NCBI GenBank assembly: GCA_963790875.1
Contig: CAWBQT010000003.1
Location: 1,674,001 to 1,738,000, forward strand
Origin: AP-15 sp963790875
GTDB taxonomy: Bacteria > Pseudomonadota > Alphaproteobacteria > ATCC43930 > CGMCC-115725
DNA length: 64,000 nt
Direction: 5' to 3'
Below are positions 27,255 through 36,417 of this stretch, piece after piece. Below the pieces are notes generated by a model, which was not told the DNA's origin, made no database searches, and saw only the letters and a list, made by a program, of their open reading frames with translations. Position 1 is the first letter of the stretch. The number at the start of each line of letters is the position of its first letter. Both the position numbers and the translations under genes were made by a program.

Positions 27255-28025
27255 ATGTTGTGGGGCGCATCGGCAATCAATGGCTACGCCATCGAGGCGA
27301 GCGATGGCCTGCTCGGGACCGTCAGCGACTTGCTGTTCGAGGATGTCGGCTGGGCCATTCGATGGCTGGTCGTCGACACCGGCAATTGGCTCCCGGGTCG
27401 CAAAGTCCTCCTGCCACTTTCGACCCTGGGGCGGCCCGATCGGGCCTTGCGCCGCTTCCCCGTCGAACTGACTATGCAGCAAGTCAAGGACAGTCCGGAT
27501 GTCGACACGGATCAGCCCGTGTCGCGGCAGATCGAGGCGCATGTCTACAATCATTACGGTTGGGAGCCCTATTGGGGAAGTAACTTCTCTCCAATAAGCA
27601 ACTCAATGGCGATACCCTTCGTCGCGCCGCTTTACTTATCCGAGGCAGAGCCGCGTGATCCGGATAGCGTCGATGCTCGACCCAACGAGGGCGATCCGCA
27701 TCTCCGCAGCATCGCCGCCGTCACTGGGTATCATATCCATGCCATCGACGGCGAGATCGGTCATGTCGAGGATTTTCTTGTGGACGACGCCGGCTGGAGC
27801 ATCCGTTACATCACCGTCGATACCAGGAACTGGTGGCCCGGGGAGCGGGTCTTGATCACGCCGCGCTCAGTACGGGGGATCGATTGGGCGAACACCTTGA
27901 TTCACCTCGATGTCAACCGTCAGAAGGTCAAAGACAGTCCGCCATATAATCCGGCCGTCACGGTAGATGGCGCCTATGAAGAGACGTTCCTGACATATTA
28001 CGGCATCAGGTGGGTCGCCGGGTGA
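27255..28025 (+). CDS. Double PRC-barrel domain protein
   Basis: 256 residues, two PRC-barrels: GYAIEASDGLLGTVSDLLFE with WLVVDTGNWLPGRKVLLPLS, and GYHIHAIDGEIGHVEDFLVD with YITVDTRNWWPGERVLITPR. Each is followed by QxVKDSPP-type linkers (QQVKDSPDVDTD, QKVKDSPPYNPA). The repeated architecture is known in bacterial stress genes; PRC barrels act as binding or regulatory modules. GAGGAG is upstream. Confidence 0.88.
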   Translation: MLWGASAINGYAIEASDGLLGTVSDLLFEDVGWAIRWLVVDTGNWLPGRKVLLPLSTLGRPDRALRRFPVELTMQQVKDSPDVDTDQPVSRQIEAHVYNHYGWEPYWGSNFSPISNSMAIPFVAPLYLSEAEPRDPDSVDARPNEGDPHLRSIAAVTGYHIHAIDGEIGHVEDFLVDDAGWSIRYITVDTRNWWPGERVLITPRSVRGIDWANTLIHLDVNRQKVKDSPPYNPAVTVDGAYEETFLTYYGIRWVAG

Positions 28026-28110
28026 GGAGGATGGCGGCAGACATCTCCAGTCCCGGGTGGCTTCCAATCGAGCCGCCTGTGGGAGCCGCGTCAGCCTCGG
28101 AGAGGATCGA

Positions 28111-29677
28111 GTGAACGAAGAAAAAGCGGAACTCAGCGGCCCAGATCTTACCGAGGGAGTTGACCTCTCAACCGTCTCAGACGGAACCATGCTGCTCGGC
28201 CACGCGCGCGGCGAGCCGGTGCTTCTTGCCCGGAGCGGCGATGAAGTGTTCGCGATCGGTGCGCTCTGCACGCACTACGGTGCTCCGCTTGCCGAGGGGC
28301 TCCTCGTGGACGATACGGTTCGATGCCCGTGGCATCACGCCTGTTTCAGCTTACGCACCGGCGAGGCTCTACGCGCGCCGGCGCTGGACCCGGTTTCCCG
28401 TTGGCGGGTCGAAGAGGTGCATGATCCGGCGCGTCAGGCCACGCCGGTCGAGACGCAGCCCGGCGTCGTGTACGTTCGGGAGAAGCTGGAGAGCGCAGAT
28501 CGACGACCGCGGCCGCTGCTGGCCGGCGCGCCGGGGGCCGTCACGATCGTCGGTGGCGGCGCGGCCGGCAATGCCGCAGCGGAAACACTTCGTCGCGAAG
28601 GCTATTCCGGCCGCATCACGATGCTGAGTGCCGATAAATCGATGCCCTGCGACCGACCCAACCTATCCAAGGGTTATCTCGCCGGTACCGCGTCCGAAGA
28701 GTCGAATCTCCTCAGACCGCCAGAGTTTTATAGAGAGCACGAAATCGACTTGCATCTCGGCGCACGCGTGGCCGCGATCGACATACGGAACGGCCACGTG
28801 GAGCTGGCGGATGGCAATCGCTACGCTCACGGCGCGCTCCTCCTCGCCACCGGCGCCGACCCGGTCCGGCTCGAGGTCCCTGGCGGTGATCTCCCGCACG
28901 TGCACTATCTGCGCACGCTAGCCGACAGCCGCGATCTTGTCTTCAAAGCTCGGGCATCACGTCGAGCCGTGGTGATCGGCGCGAGTTTCATCGGTCTCGA
29001 AGTGGCCGCATCGCTCCGCACGCGGAATATCGAAGTGCATGTGGTCGCGCCCGAGGCAATTCCGATGGAGAAAATCCTGGGACCGGAGGTCGGGAACGTC
29101 ATCCGCAGGCTGCATGAGGAACATGGCGTGACGTTCCATCTCGGCACGGCCGCCACCGCGATCGATACGCTAAGCGTCACGCTGAAGAACGGAGAAAACC
29201 TCCAAGCCGATCTCATCGTCATCGGCATCGGGGTGCAACCGGCGATCTCGTTGGCGGAACGAGCAGGGCTCGCCGTTGATCGCGGCGTCACGGTGGACGA
29301 ATACCTCGAGACAAGCGTCCCGCGTATCTTCGCCGCCGGCGACATCGCGCGCTGGCCGGATCGGCTCACCGGCGAACGAATCCGGGTCGAACATTTCGTC
29401 GTGGCCGAGCGCCAGGGGCAGACTGCGGCACGCAACATCCTTGGGCGCCGGGAAATATTCGACGCCGTCCCGTTTTTTTGGACGGAGCAGTACGACCTCG
29501 GCATCGCCTATGTCGGCCACGCCGAACGATGGGATGGCGCTGAAGTCGACGGACATCTTGAAGACGCGAAACTGCTCGATAACCTATCGACGAGGCGGCA
29601 GGAAGTTGGCGGTCGCGACGATTAACCGTGATCTCGACGGCCTTCGCGCCGAGGTCGAATTTGAGAGAGCCCGATGA
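28111..29677 (+). pseudogene. Rieske ferredoxin fused to FAD/NAD(P) reductase, frameshifted near the end
   Basis: Start GTG 28111 after GGAGAGG. The Rieske domain has C53-x-H55 (CTHYGAPL) and C72-x2-H75 (CPWHHACF). It is followed by a pyridine nucleotide-disulphide reductase fold: VGGGAAGNAAAETLRREGYS (FAD), VVIGASFIGLEVAASL (NAD) and PRIFAAGDIARWPD. This resembles AIF-like (AIFM3-type) proteins. After DGHLE (about 29562) the frame shifts; TRNCSITYRRGGRKLAVATI in the next frame completes the C-terminal domain to 29677. One extra base is enough, so the gene may be functional in reality. Confidence 0.85.
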
Positions 29678-29729
29678 TCGTTGGCGCAGAAGCGCCTCGC
29701 GCCAAAGCGGTGGTTGAGTAGGGATCCCG

Positions 29730-31346
29730 ATGCCTGACAACCGGCCGATCCGCCCCGCTCCGGCTGCGCATGCCGTCGAGTCCCCGCCGCCGCGCCGCCA
29801 GGCTGGTCCGGCCGATCCTTGCGCCATGGTGCTCTTCGGCGCCACCGGCGACCTGACCAAGCGTCTGCTGATGCCGGCACTCTACAACCTCTCGCGCACC
29901 AAGTTGCTGCCGGAGAAATTCGCGTTGATCGGCGTGGGCCGGACGAAGGAAACCGCGGCGAGCTGGGGTCGCCACCTCTACGACATGCTGAAAAGCTTTG
30001 TCGGCGACGACGCCGCGGAGTTCGATATCGACCACATAGACGAGGCCGTGTGGAAGCGGCTTGCGGCGAGAATGTCGTATGTCCGGGGCGATCTGACGAC
30101 GCCCGAACTGTACGAGAAGCTTCGCGGCACTCTTGACGAGGCCGGAAAGGCCCATGGCACTGAGGGCAACGCCATCTTCTATCTGGCGGTCGCCGATCGA
30201 TTTTTCGGCACCGTGGTCGAGCAACTCGGCAGGGCGAAGCTGACCGATCAGAGCGACGACCAGATCCGGAAGCATCGGTTCTGGCGGCGGGTAGTGATCG
30301 AAAAGCCGTTCGGCAACAGCCTGGACTCGGCACGCCAGCTGAACGCCCGCATCCTGCGCACCTTGCGCGAGGACCAGATCTTCCGTATCGATCATTTTCT
30401 CGGAAAGGACACGGTCCAGAGCATAATGGCGTTTCGCTTCGCCAATGGGCTGTTCGAACCAATTTGGAACCGCGACCGGATCGATCATGTGCAGATCACC
30501 GTGGCGGAGACGGTCGGCGTCGAGCAGCGCGGCGAGTTCTACGAGGCAACCGGGGCGCTGCGCGATATGGTCCCGAACCACCTGCTCGCACTCGTTTCGC
30601 TGGTCGCCATGGAGCCGCCCGTGGGCTTCGATGCCGCTTCGATCCGCGCAAAGAAGGCCGATGTCCTCGCGGCAATTCCCGCGGTCAGGCCGGCACGGGC
30701 GGTGCGCGGCCAGTACGGGGCCGGCACGGTGCTGGACAAGAAGGTCAAGGCCTATCGGCAGGAGCCCAAGGTGGCGCGGGACTCGAACACCGAGACCTAT
30801 GTCGCGATGCGGCTCGAAGATCGACAACTGGCGCTGGGCCGGCGTGCCCTTCTACGTCCGTACGGGCAAGCACCTGCCGCAGCGGAATACGGAAATCGCG
30901 ATCCGCTTCAAGCAGGCACCCTATGCGGCGTTCCGGGACACGACGGCTGACAGCCTGCGGCCCAACTGGCTGGTGCTTCGCATCGCGCCGGACGAGGGCA
31001 TCTCTCTTCAGTTCGAGGTAAAGCGTCGAGGGCCGGCGGTGGATCTCGCCGCGGTGAAAATGGATTTCCACGACGACGATTGGTTCCCGAAGGAACCCAA
31101 TGTCGGCTACGAGACGCTGATCCATGACGTGATTATTGGCGACCCGACGCTATTCATGCGCGCCGACATGGTGGAGCAGGGTTGGCGCATCGTACAGCCG
31201 GTGCTCGACGCCTGGGCGAAGAAGAAGGCCGATTTTCCCGACTACGGTCCGGCAGCAATGGCCCGAAAGCAGGCGACGAATTGCTGGCGCGTGACGGGGA
31301 TCGGGCCTGGCGGCCGGTCGGTCTGTCGTCGGAGCAGAAGCCCTGA
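29730..31346 (+). pseudogene. zwf: Glucose-6-phosphate 1-dehydrogenase with two compensating frameshifts
   Basis: Converts glucose 6-phosphate to 6-phosphogluconolactone, making NADPH. The N-terminal NADP site is LFGATGDLTKRLLMPALYNL; the active-site block is EDQIFRIDHFLGKDTVQSIM. At about 30817 an extra a shifts the frame. IDNWRWAGVPFYVRTGKHLP and FEVKRRGPAVDLAAVKMDFH follow in the new frame until about 31263, where a missing g returns it to the original frame, reading DELLARDGDRAWRPV to a TGA at 31344. The protein would then be about 538 residues. The pair strongly suggests sequence errors rather than a dead gene. Confidence 0.85.
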
Positions 31347-31492
31347 GCGGGCACGCCCAGTCGTCCTCAGGAATGTCACAGCCCGGCCTGTCGGTGTGTA
31401 GGGGTAAAGATCGAGTGCCGCGACGGGGCGCTAACTTGGATGATACGAGTTCAGGCACACTCGACGCGGGCGAGATCACCAACCCAGTTACC

Positions 31493-32227
31493 TCATCCCG
31501 GCGTTCCGAGCTTTGGCTCCCGCTTCTTTGCAGCTGCAATAAAGGCATCGACGCTCTTGCCGTCAGACAGTGGGAGGGCTCCCCCGACCGGCCACTTTGC
31601 GCGAGTCGGCGATGTTGCGCCAAGGCATGATCCTTCGTCTGGTGAGACGTGCGCCATCCGCACAAGAGCGTGGGCAATATTTTCAGGTGAAAGAACAAAA
31701 TCTATACATCCGCTTGCTATTGCGCTCTCAGGCATACCTGGCTGCACGGCGGTGTCGAGCTTCTGCGCAATGGTGATGCCGCCGACTTCCTTTATACCGC
31801 TCAGTCCTGCTGCACCATCACCATCGAAACCAGAGACAATGACAGCGATAAGCTTGCCGTCCCAGTGCTGCGTCAACGAACGCAGGAAAACTGTAATTAC
31901 GTCAGGCCATCCTCTCGGCTTTGATATCGGCCTTAGACGGAACTCCCCGTCAAGAACATGTAAATCATGCTTTGACGGGATGATGAACACATGGTTCGGC
32001 TGGAGCTGCAATCTTTCGGTGATCAGTTCAACCGGCATATTTGTGTAGTGCGGAAGAATCTCGTGCAGCAGGGTGGGCGCGGTTCTCACGTGATTAACGA
32101 TGACGATAGCGACACCCAAATCGGCCGGCAGATTCTGTAGCAACCGGGTATAGGCGTCGAGGCCTCCGGCCGAGCCTCCCACGCAAACGACAGGGAAGTC
32201 CTTTGCGAAATTGCCTTTGTTAATCAC
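31493..32227 (-). CDS. Stand-alone CheB methylesterase domain
   Basis: 244 residues with no receiver domain. The catalytic triad is visible: Ser in VCVGGSAGGLDAYTRLLQNL, His in VIVNHVRTAPTLL, Asp in IVSGFDGDGAAGLSGIKEVG. CheB domains of this kind hydrolyse glutamyl methyl esters, classically on chemoreceptors, but no chemoreceptor is near. Its closest relative in the window is the first domain of the 1608-residue fusion at 40.4 kb. GTG start with GAGAGGCG upstream. Confidence 0.85.
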   Translation of the reverse strand: MINKGNFAKDFPVVCVGGSAGGLDAYTRLLQNLPADLGVAIVIVNHVRTAPTLLHEILPHYTNMPVELITERLQLQPNHVFIIPSKHDLHVLDGEFRLRPISKPRGWPDVITVFLRSLTQHWDGKLIAVIVSGFDGDGAAGLSGIKEVGGITIAQKLDTAVQPGMPESAIASGCIDFVLSPENIAHALVRMAHVSPDEGSCLGATSPTRAKWPVGGALPLSDGKSVDAFIAAAKKREPKLGTPG

Positions 32228-32425
32228 AAGCGCCTCTCTATTGCTCGCCGATTTACCGGGAAGATGATATTACCGGTCTTTGACAGCGGTGCCGACTGGC
32301 CCACGGGCTTTGTCGGGACGAGGAAGATCGATCGCATATCGCCGGAAACGCGAGACCGCCCCGAGGGTTTTAAGAGGTGGCGGCTAAAGCCGCTTTGCGC
32401 TGACCCGTCTCTTAGCGCGTGCCCT

Positions 32426-33058
32426 TCATCGGTTGTATTGCTCGTCCTTCGGCACGACCTCGTCCGGGCCGATATAGAGCGCCGCGCACTCGTCGCCGAG
32501 CAGCCCGCCGCTCACCGAAAGATCGTCGCGGAACGCGTCGCGCACGAAATCCATCGTGTCAAGGTGGCGGTCCTCGAAATACATTGGATGCACCTGGTCG
32601 CGTTCCGCCCCGTAGACGATCCGTCCGATCTTGGCCCAGATCGACGCCATCGTGCACCTCCCGCAAGGCTGCAAGGTCGAGTAGAGCGTCGCGCCGCGGA
32701 ACTCGGATTGCCGCAGCGTCGCCCCCGCCCGCCGCAGCGCCACGGTCTCGGCGTGCGCGGTAGGATCGTAGCGAATATCCACTTCGTTATAGCCCTCGCC
32801 GATGATCTCGCCGTCCCGCACGATCACGCAGCCGATCGGGTTGGCTCCGGGCCTACGGTCTCCCTCGCGGGCAAGCGCTATAGCGCGGCGCATGAAATGA
32901 GCATCGCCATCAAACTCGTGCAAACCGACAACAGAGCTGCGCTCCCCACAAGCTGGTGAGGACGCTTGAGGGCGCCCAGGGCGCCGCCCGCGGGCCGGTT
33001 CGGTTTGCCGCGTCGTCGCGGTCGATGTTGGCATTCCTTCGCTCACTACGTCGGCCAT
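32426..33058 (-). CDS. Nucleoside/deoxycytidylate deaminase family protein
   Basis: Zinc deaminase fold: HAETVALRR (His-Ala-Glu) and STLQPCGRCTMASIW (PCxxC). The core begins MRRAIALAREGDRRPGANPI, so the first 55 residues of the 210-residue frame are low-complexity and may be untranslated. The family includes guanine, cytosine and tRNA-adenosine deaminases; the long C-terminal part (YFEDRHLDTMDFVRDAF) fits a free-base or nucleoside deaminase better than TadA. Substrate unknown. Confidence 0.8.
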   Translation of the reverse strand: MADVVSEGMPTSTATTRQTEPARGRRPGRPQASSPACGERSSVVGLHEFDGDAHFMRRAIALAREGDRRPGANPIGCVIVRDGEIIGEGYNEVDIRYDPTAHAETVALRRAGATLRQSEFRGATLYSTLQPCGRCTMASIWAKIGRIVYGAERDQVHPMYFEDRHLDTMDFVRDAFRDDLSVSGGLLGDECAALYIGPDEVVPKDEQYNR

Positions 33059-33275
33059 GATCGCTCAGCCTTTCCCCGGCACCGTCGGCCTTTCCCGGCT
33101 GCCGATCGCCCGCGCTTCAGCTTGTCCAACGCCGGCCGCGCCATGATCCGTCCGCCGACGCAAACTCGTCAGCGTGTCCCAACGCCACCAGAAGGCCGCG
33201 ACTGCAACAGCGCCCGTAAATCACCAGTACGTAATAGGGCCGCGCGAGTTGGCAGTGCGTCGTCGAAGCGCAGAC

Positions 33276-33314
33276 GCCCGCCTCCGCGGCCGCTTGGGGG
33301 CCGCGGAGGCGGGC
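33276..33314 (-). terminator. Strong GC hairpin after the dodecin gene
   Basis: Arms 33276-33291 and 33299-33314 are perfectly complementary over 16 bp with a 7-nt loop. It lies 34 bp past the dodecin stop. The right arm runs into a second copy of CCTCCGCGGCCGCTNGGGGG. No clear U tract. Confidence 0.6.
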
Positions 33315-33347
33315 CTCCGCGGCCGCTCGGGGGCGGCGCCCCCGCGC

Positions 33348-33563
33348 TCAGGCGCCGTCGTCGAGCGTGAACCCGATTTTGAGGGTGACCTGGTAGTGCG
33401 CTATCTTACCGTCTTCGACATGGCCGCGTGTTTGCACGACTTCGAACCAGCCGACCTGCCGCAAGGTGCGCGACGCACGGCCGACGGCGTTCTGGATCGC
33501 GTCCTCGATGCTCTTCTCCGAAGAGCCTGCGACTTCGATGATTCTGTAAACGTGGTCCGGCAT
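33348..33563 (-). CDS. Dodecin family flavin-binding protein
   Basis: 71 residues from ATG 33563, with AAAGGAGAG upstream. MPDHVYRIIEVAGSSEKSIE, AIQNAVGRASRTLRQVGWFE and HYQVTLKIGFTL cover the whole dodecin fold, with the flavin-stacking Trp in VGWFEV. Dodecins form dodecamers that buffer free riboflavin or FMN. Confidence 0.92.
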   Translation of the reverse strand: MPDHVYRIIEVAGSSEKSIEDAIQNAVGRASRTLRQVGWFEVVQTRGHVEDGKIAHYQVTLKIGFTLDDGA

Positions 33564-33682
33564 AGTCACTCTCCTTTTGGCAAGACCGGCCGCCCGATCG
33601 GACGCCATGGCAAGCTCCCTTATGGGCACGGCGCGCCTCATTGGTTCAACGCTCGCCTGATGAGCAGCTCTATGGTGTTGAT

Positions 33683-33943
33683 TTACGCCAAGGCAATGTG
33701 GACAAGACCATTAACCAGAGCTTCGAGTTGGAGTTTAGTGATCCTGATCCCTTTGCCGTTTTCGACCAGGACTTTCACTGCGGCTGCTGCTTCGTCACTA
33801 TCTGTAACGGAAATGGAGTGCGGCTGCAGGATGTATGCTTCCCTTGTTTCCTTATCGAACACGACCACTGAACCGTCTGCTACCTGCACGATGTTTTCTC
33901 TAATATGGACGATCCGTTTCCCTGTTGGTGCGACAGCGGCCAC
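33683..33943 (-). CDS. Hypothetical 86-residue protein
   Basis: KRIVHIRENIVQVADGSVVV then KETREAYILQPHSISVTDSD. It has no signal peptide or helix span and I know no family. GTG start at 33943 lies inside a perfect hairpin (33937-33963). Codon use looks like the island average. Low-moderate confidence as a gene. Confidence 0.45.
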   Translation of the reverse strand: MAAVAPTGKRIVHIRENIVQVADGSVVVFDKETREAYILQPHSISVTDSDEAAAAVKVLVENGKGIRITKLQLEALVNGLVHIALA

Positions 33944-33963
33944 CCCTCATCGAGGGGTGGCCG
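33937..33963. promoter_or_regulatory. Perfect 12-bp hairpin covering a start codon
   Basis: CGGCCACCCCTC (33937-33948), loop ATC, GAGGGGTGGCCG (33952-33963). It spans the proposed GTG start and its GAGGGG ribosome-binding region on the minus strand. It could block translation, or be a terminator for transcription coming from either side. Confidence 0.5.
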
Positions 33964-33995
33964 AAACCGCTCTGGCTAGATAATCAGATCATGTT

Positions 33996-34388
33996 CTAAA
34001 AGGGCGGCACGCCGTAAAACGCGTCGATCCGGCCGCTATAGGTCCGGTCGGACCAGTTCGGCACGTCGCTCGCCATATAGCTCGGCGCTTTCTCGAGCCG
34101 GCTGCGGTCGAGATCGATGACGAACCCGCCCTGCCGCGTATCGTAGTTGAGCACCCTCCAGGGCAGCGGGTGGTAGCTCTCGCCCATGCCGAGGAAACCG
34201 CCGAAAGACATGACGGCGTAGGCAACTTGCCCGCTGGATTTATCGACCATGAAATTGTGTACCGTACCGAGACGCTCGCCCTGCCGATTATAGACGGCTG
34301 CTCCTTCGACCTTGTCGGAGGCGATGAGGCGATCCGTTTCCTCGATAGCGGTGCCGCCGGTGGTCGTAGCGTTTGCATAGGTATCCAT
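33996..34388 (-). CDS. PRC-barrel domain protein
   Basis: 130 residues. IASDKVEGAAVYNRQGERLG and TVHNFMVDKSSGQVAYAVMS are the PRC-barrel core; SFGGFLGMGESYHPLPWRVL is the conserved following strand. Very common in rhizobial stress islands. AAGGAAG lies 7 nt before ATG. No signal peptide, so cytoplasmic. Confidence 0.9.
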   Translation of the reverse strand: MDTYANATTTGGTAIEETDRLIASDKVEGAAVYNRQGERLGTVHNFMVDKSSGQVAYAVMSFGGFLGMGESYHPLPWRVLNYDTRQGGFVIDLDRSRLEKAPSYMASDVPNWSDRTYSGRIDAFYGVPPF

Positions 34389-34484
34389 CGTGTCTTCCTT
34401 GGTTGTGGTTATAACGTGGAAAGGCCGAGTGGCCCGAGTTCTGCCACCATTGCGGACAGAGAGGTTAGCAAGTACAAGCCGCTG

Positions 34485-34565
34485 TTACCGCCATCGGCTG
34501 TATCCCCAATAGCCACCGCCTCCGAAAAGCAGAAGGACAACGACGACGATAAGAATGAGATCCAT
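34485..34565 (-). CDS. 26-residue membrane microprotein, second copy
   Basis: MDLILIVVVVLLLFGGGGYW then GYSRWR. It differs from the protein at 23467-23547 at only a few positions despite being 11 kb away and on the other strand. GGAGAAAGCT precedes the ATG. One helix, Gly4 hinge, aromatic-basic tail. Conservation between copies, including length, supports translation. Confidence 0.7.
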   Translation of the reverse strand: MDLILIVVVVLLLFGGGGYWGYSRWR

Positions 34566-34650
34566 AGCTTTCTCCAAAATATCGTTCGGGACATTTCCCT
34601 CCCTGCACATCTGGGTGCAGAATAACTATTCCACCAAACTCGGAATCTAC

Positions 34651-34949
34651 CTAGTAGTTCAGCACACCGGCATGGCCGGTCACCAGGCAGTCGAAGAGGT
34701 GGCGGATCGCGCGACGAGGCGCTGCGTGACGCTGGGTCCGGCGAACTCGTGAGTGCCGACCTCGATCCAGGTCGCGACATGCAACGCTGCCCGGCGGCGA
34801 TCGACGGCGCGGGCACCAGCGCACCACGCCAGAAATTCATCTGCGGCGCTGGCATAGGCCCGGCGCGTGTGCGCGTTACGGATATTGGCAGCGAATAATT
34901 TCGACGAGGCGCAGCGAGACGCGTTCGCAGGCGGCGGCGAGACGGCCAA
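34651..34949 (-). pseudogene. Integrase N-terminal (core-binding) remnant
   Basis: LFAANIRNAHTRRAYASAAD and EFLAWCAGARAVDRRRAALH, ending FAGPSVTQRLVA, is the SAM-like core-binding domain of a tyrosine recombinase. The frame shifts near 34707 to AIRHLFDCLVTGHAGVLNY and stops. The catalytic domain is absent. A relic of past integration. Confidence 0.75.
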
Positions 34950-35000
34950 TACGAGAAGCAGCCGGGCGGAGATGCGACACCGCCCGGCCGATGCATTGTT

Positions 35001-35435
35001 CTACTGACGCGGGGCCGTAGTGGAGCCGGCACCCGAGCCTAACGGGCCGCCTTGGACCGGTGAGGTCGACGACCCGGCGCCCGTATCCGGGTTTACCAGC
35101 TGGTAGCTTTGCGCCTGCTGGAGCTGGTCTTTCGTCATGTCCAGGGTCAGGCGGTTGTTGTCGCTCTTGATGTCGCTCAGCCGGACGGCGACGTCCTTGC
35201 CGCCCATCCCGAGAAAGGTGCCGACGTCGACGACGACTGACGCAACCCGCCCATCCCGGTCGAGGATCACGTCCTGGACCGTGCCGAGGTCGACGTTTTG
35301 AACGGAATAGACGCTGCTGCCGATCATCTTGCTGGCGCGAATCTGATCGGGCTGAATGACGCCGCCATAGGCGAGCGGCGCCGCAGTGGCGATGAGCAGA
35401 GCTGCGACCGCAGCGGTCATGTTGGGTATGTACAA
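35001..35435 (-). CDS. Exported PRC-barrel domain protein
   Basis: 144 residues from TTG 35435, chosen because GGAGG lies 5 nt upstream (an internal ATG at 35420 is possible). Signal peptide TAAVAALLIATAAPLAYG. PRC barrel: IQPDQIRASKMIGSSVYSVQ, DLGTVQDVILDRDGRVASVV and VDVGTFLGMGGKDVAVRLSD. The Gly/Ser-rich tail GAGSSTSPVQGGPLGSG is disordered. Predicted periplasmic. Confidence 0.85.
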   Translation of the reverse strand: MYIPNMTAAVAALLIATAAPLAYGGVIQPDQIRASKMIGSSVYSVQNVDLGTVQDVILDRDGRVASVVVDVGTFLGMGGKDVAVRLSDIKSDNNRLTLDMTKDQLQQAQSYQLVNPDTGAGSSTSPVQGGPLGSGAGSTTAPRQ

Positions 35436-35597
35436 GCGATCCTCCAATTGTGAGATACGTCCTTGTCCCAAGAACGCAATGATTCCGGTTTCTCATTCCG
35501 GAAAATGAATTAAAGGGGCCTTAGGTCGGCGCAGCAAGATTCGGAATCTACTCAGGAAAGCCCGTAGCTCGTGAATTTGAGCATAGTCAGTGGCGAA

Positions 35598-36072
35598 TTA
35601 TTGGAGCGACGCGGGTCCTAACCCCGAGACCTCCACGTCCCCCGGTTTGCGCAGCATCTTGTCGACCTCGCCGGCGTGCTGCTCTTCGGCGAAGATCATC
35701 TGACGGGCGTATTCCTCGAAGCATTACAGAGCGGCCCTCAACCACACTCAGGAGTCGCTGATAAAGCACGAGCGCCGCCGCCTCATGCTGCATCAATTCC
35801 CGCATGATCATCCCGACATCGTGCTTGTGACTGTCGAGCAGCGGCCCGATCGCGAGCGACGGATACTCGCCCAGATGCGTAATCAATTCACCAGCCAGTT
35901 GCGCGTGCGTAAGAGACTCGGCGGCTTGCTCTCGCAACCATGATACGATCGGAATGCGATGATATCCGAACACGAGAAAGGAATAGTGCGTATACCGCAC
36001 AACGCCGGCCAGTTCGGATTCCAGGATGCGGTTTAATATAACCACAACTTCGTGTTTGTCGATGTCCTTCAT
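35598..36072 (-). pseudogene. Ferritin-like (bacterioferritin-type) protein, frameshifted
   Basis: First frame: LNRILESELAGVVRYTHYSF, REQAAESLTHAQLAGELITH and LMQHEAAALVLYQRLLSVVE, a four-helix ferritin-like bundle with metal-ligand Glu/His. After VEGRSVML (about 35719) one extra base shifts the frame; EEYARQMIFAEEQHAGEVDK in the other frame gives the last iron-ligand helix and ends at the TAA 35598-35600. Restored length about 158 residues. Likely intact in life; iron storage or oxidation would fit a stress island. Confidence 0.82.
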
Positions 36073-36237
36073 TTTTTTCTTCTCCAGGGCGCATAGTCGC
36101 GTCTTTCAGACGGTACTTGAATGCGCGCTCACAGATTACATAAAGGCCGCCCGCGGGCAAACCTTTGAAAGAGTGCCGACCACTGAGGTTCGGCCGGGCT
36201 ATAGACTTGCCTGACCACTAAGACGGAGCTTTCGGGA

Positions 36238-36417
36238 TTAGGGCACCCCAGTGGCGTGCTGCGTCTGCGTCGCCGCGCCGCTGACGGTGTTGCCAACCGC
36301 CGATACGTCTTGACCAGCGCCGGCGATCGTGCCGCACGCCGACAACATGCCGCCACCAAGGACGGTAGATATAGCCAGGGCGAGGCTCAAACTCCGCAAT
36401 CGAAGCTGACGTGTCAT
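36238..36417 (-). CDS. Entericidin-type small lipoprotein
   Basis: 59 residues from ATG 36417 with GGGAG upstream. A hydrophobic signal with lipobox (VLGGGMLSACG) puts the lipidated Cys near residue 28. The mature peptide GTIAGAGQDVSAVGNTVSGA matches the entericidin A/B family. Members are envelope lipoproteins induced in stationary phase. Confidence 0.85.
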   Translation of the reverse strand: MTRQLRLRSLSLALAISTVLGGGMLSACGTIAGAGQDVSAVGNTVSGAATQTQHATGVP

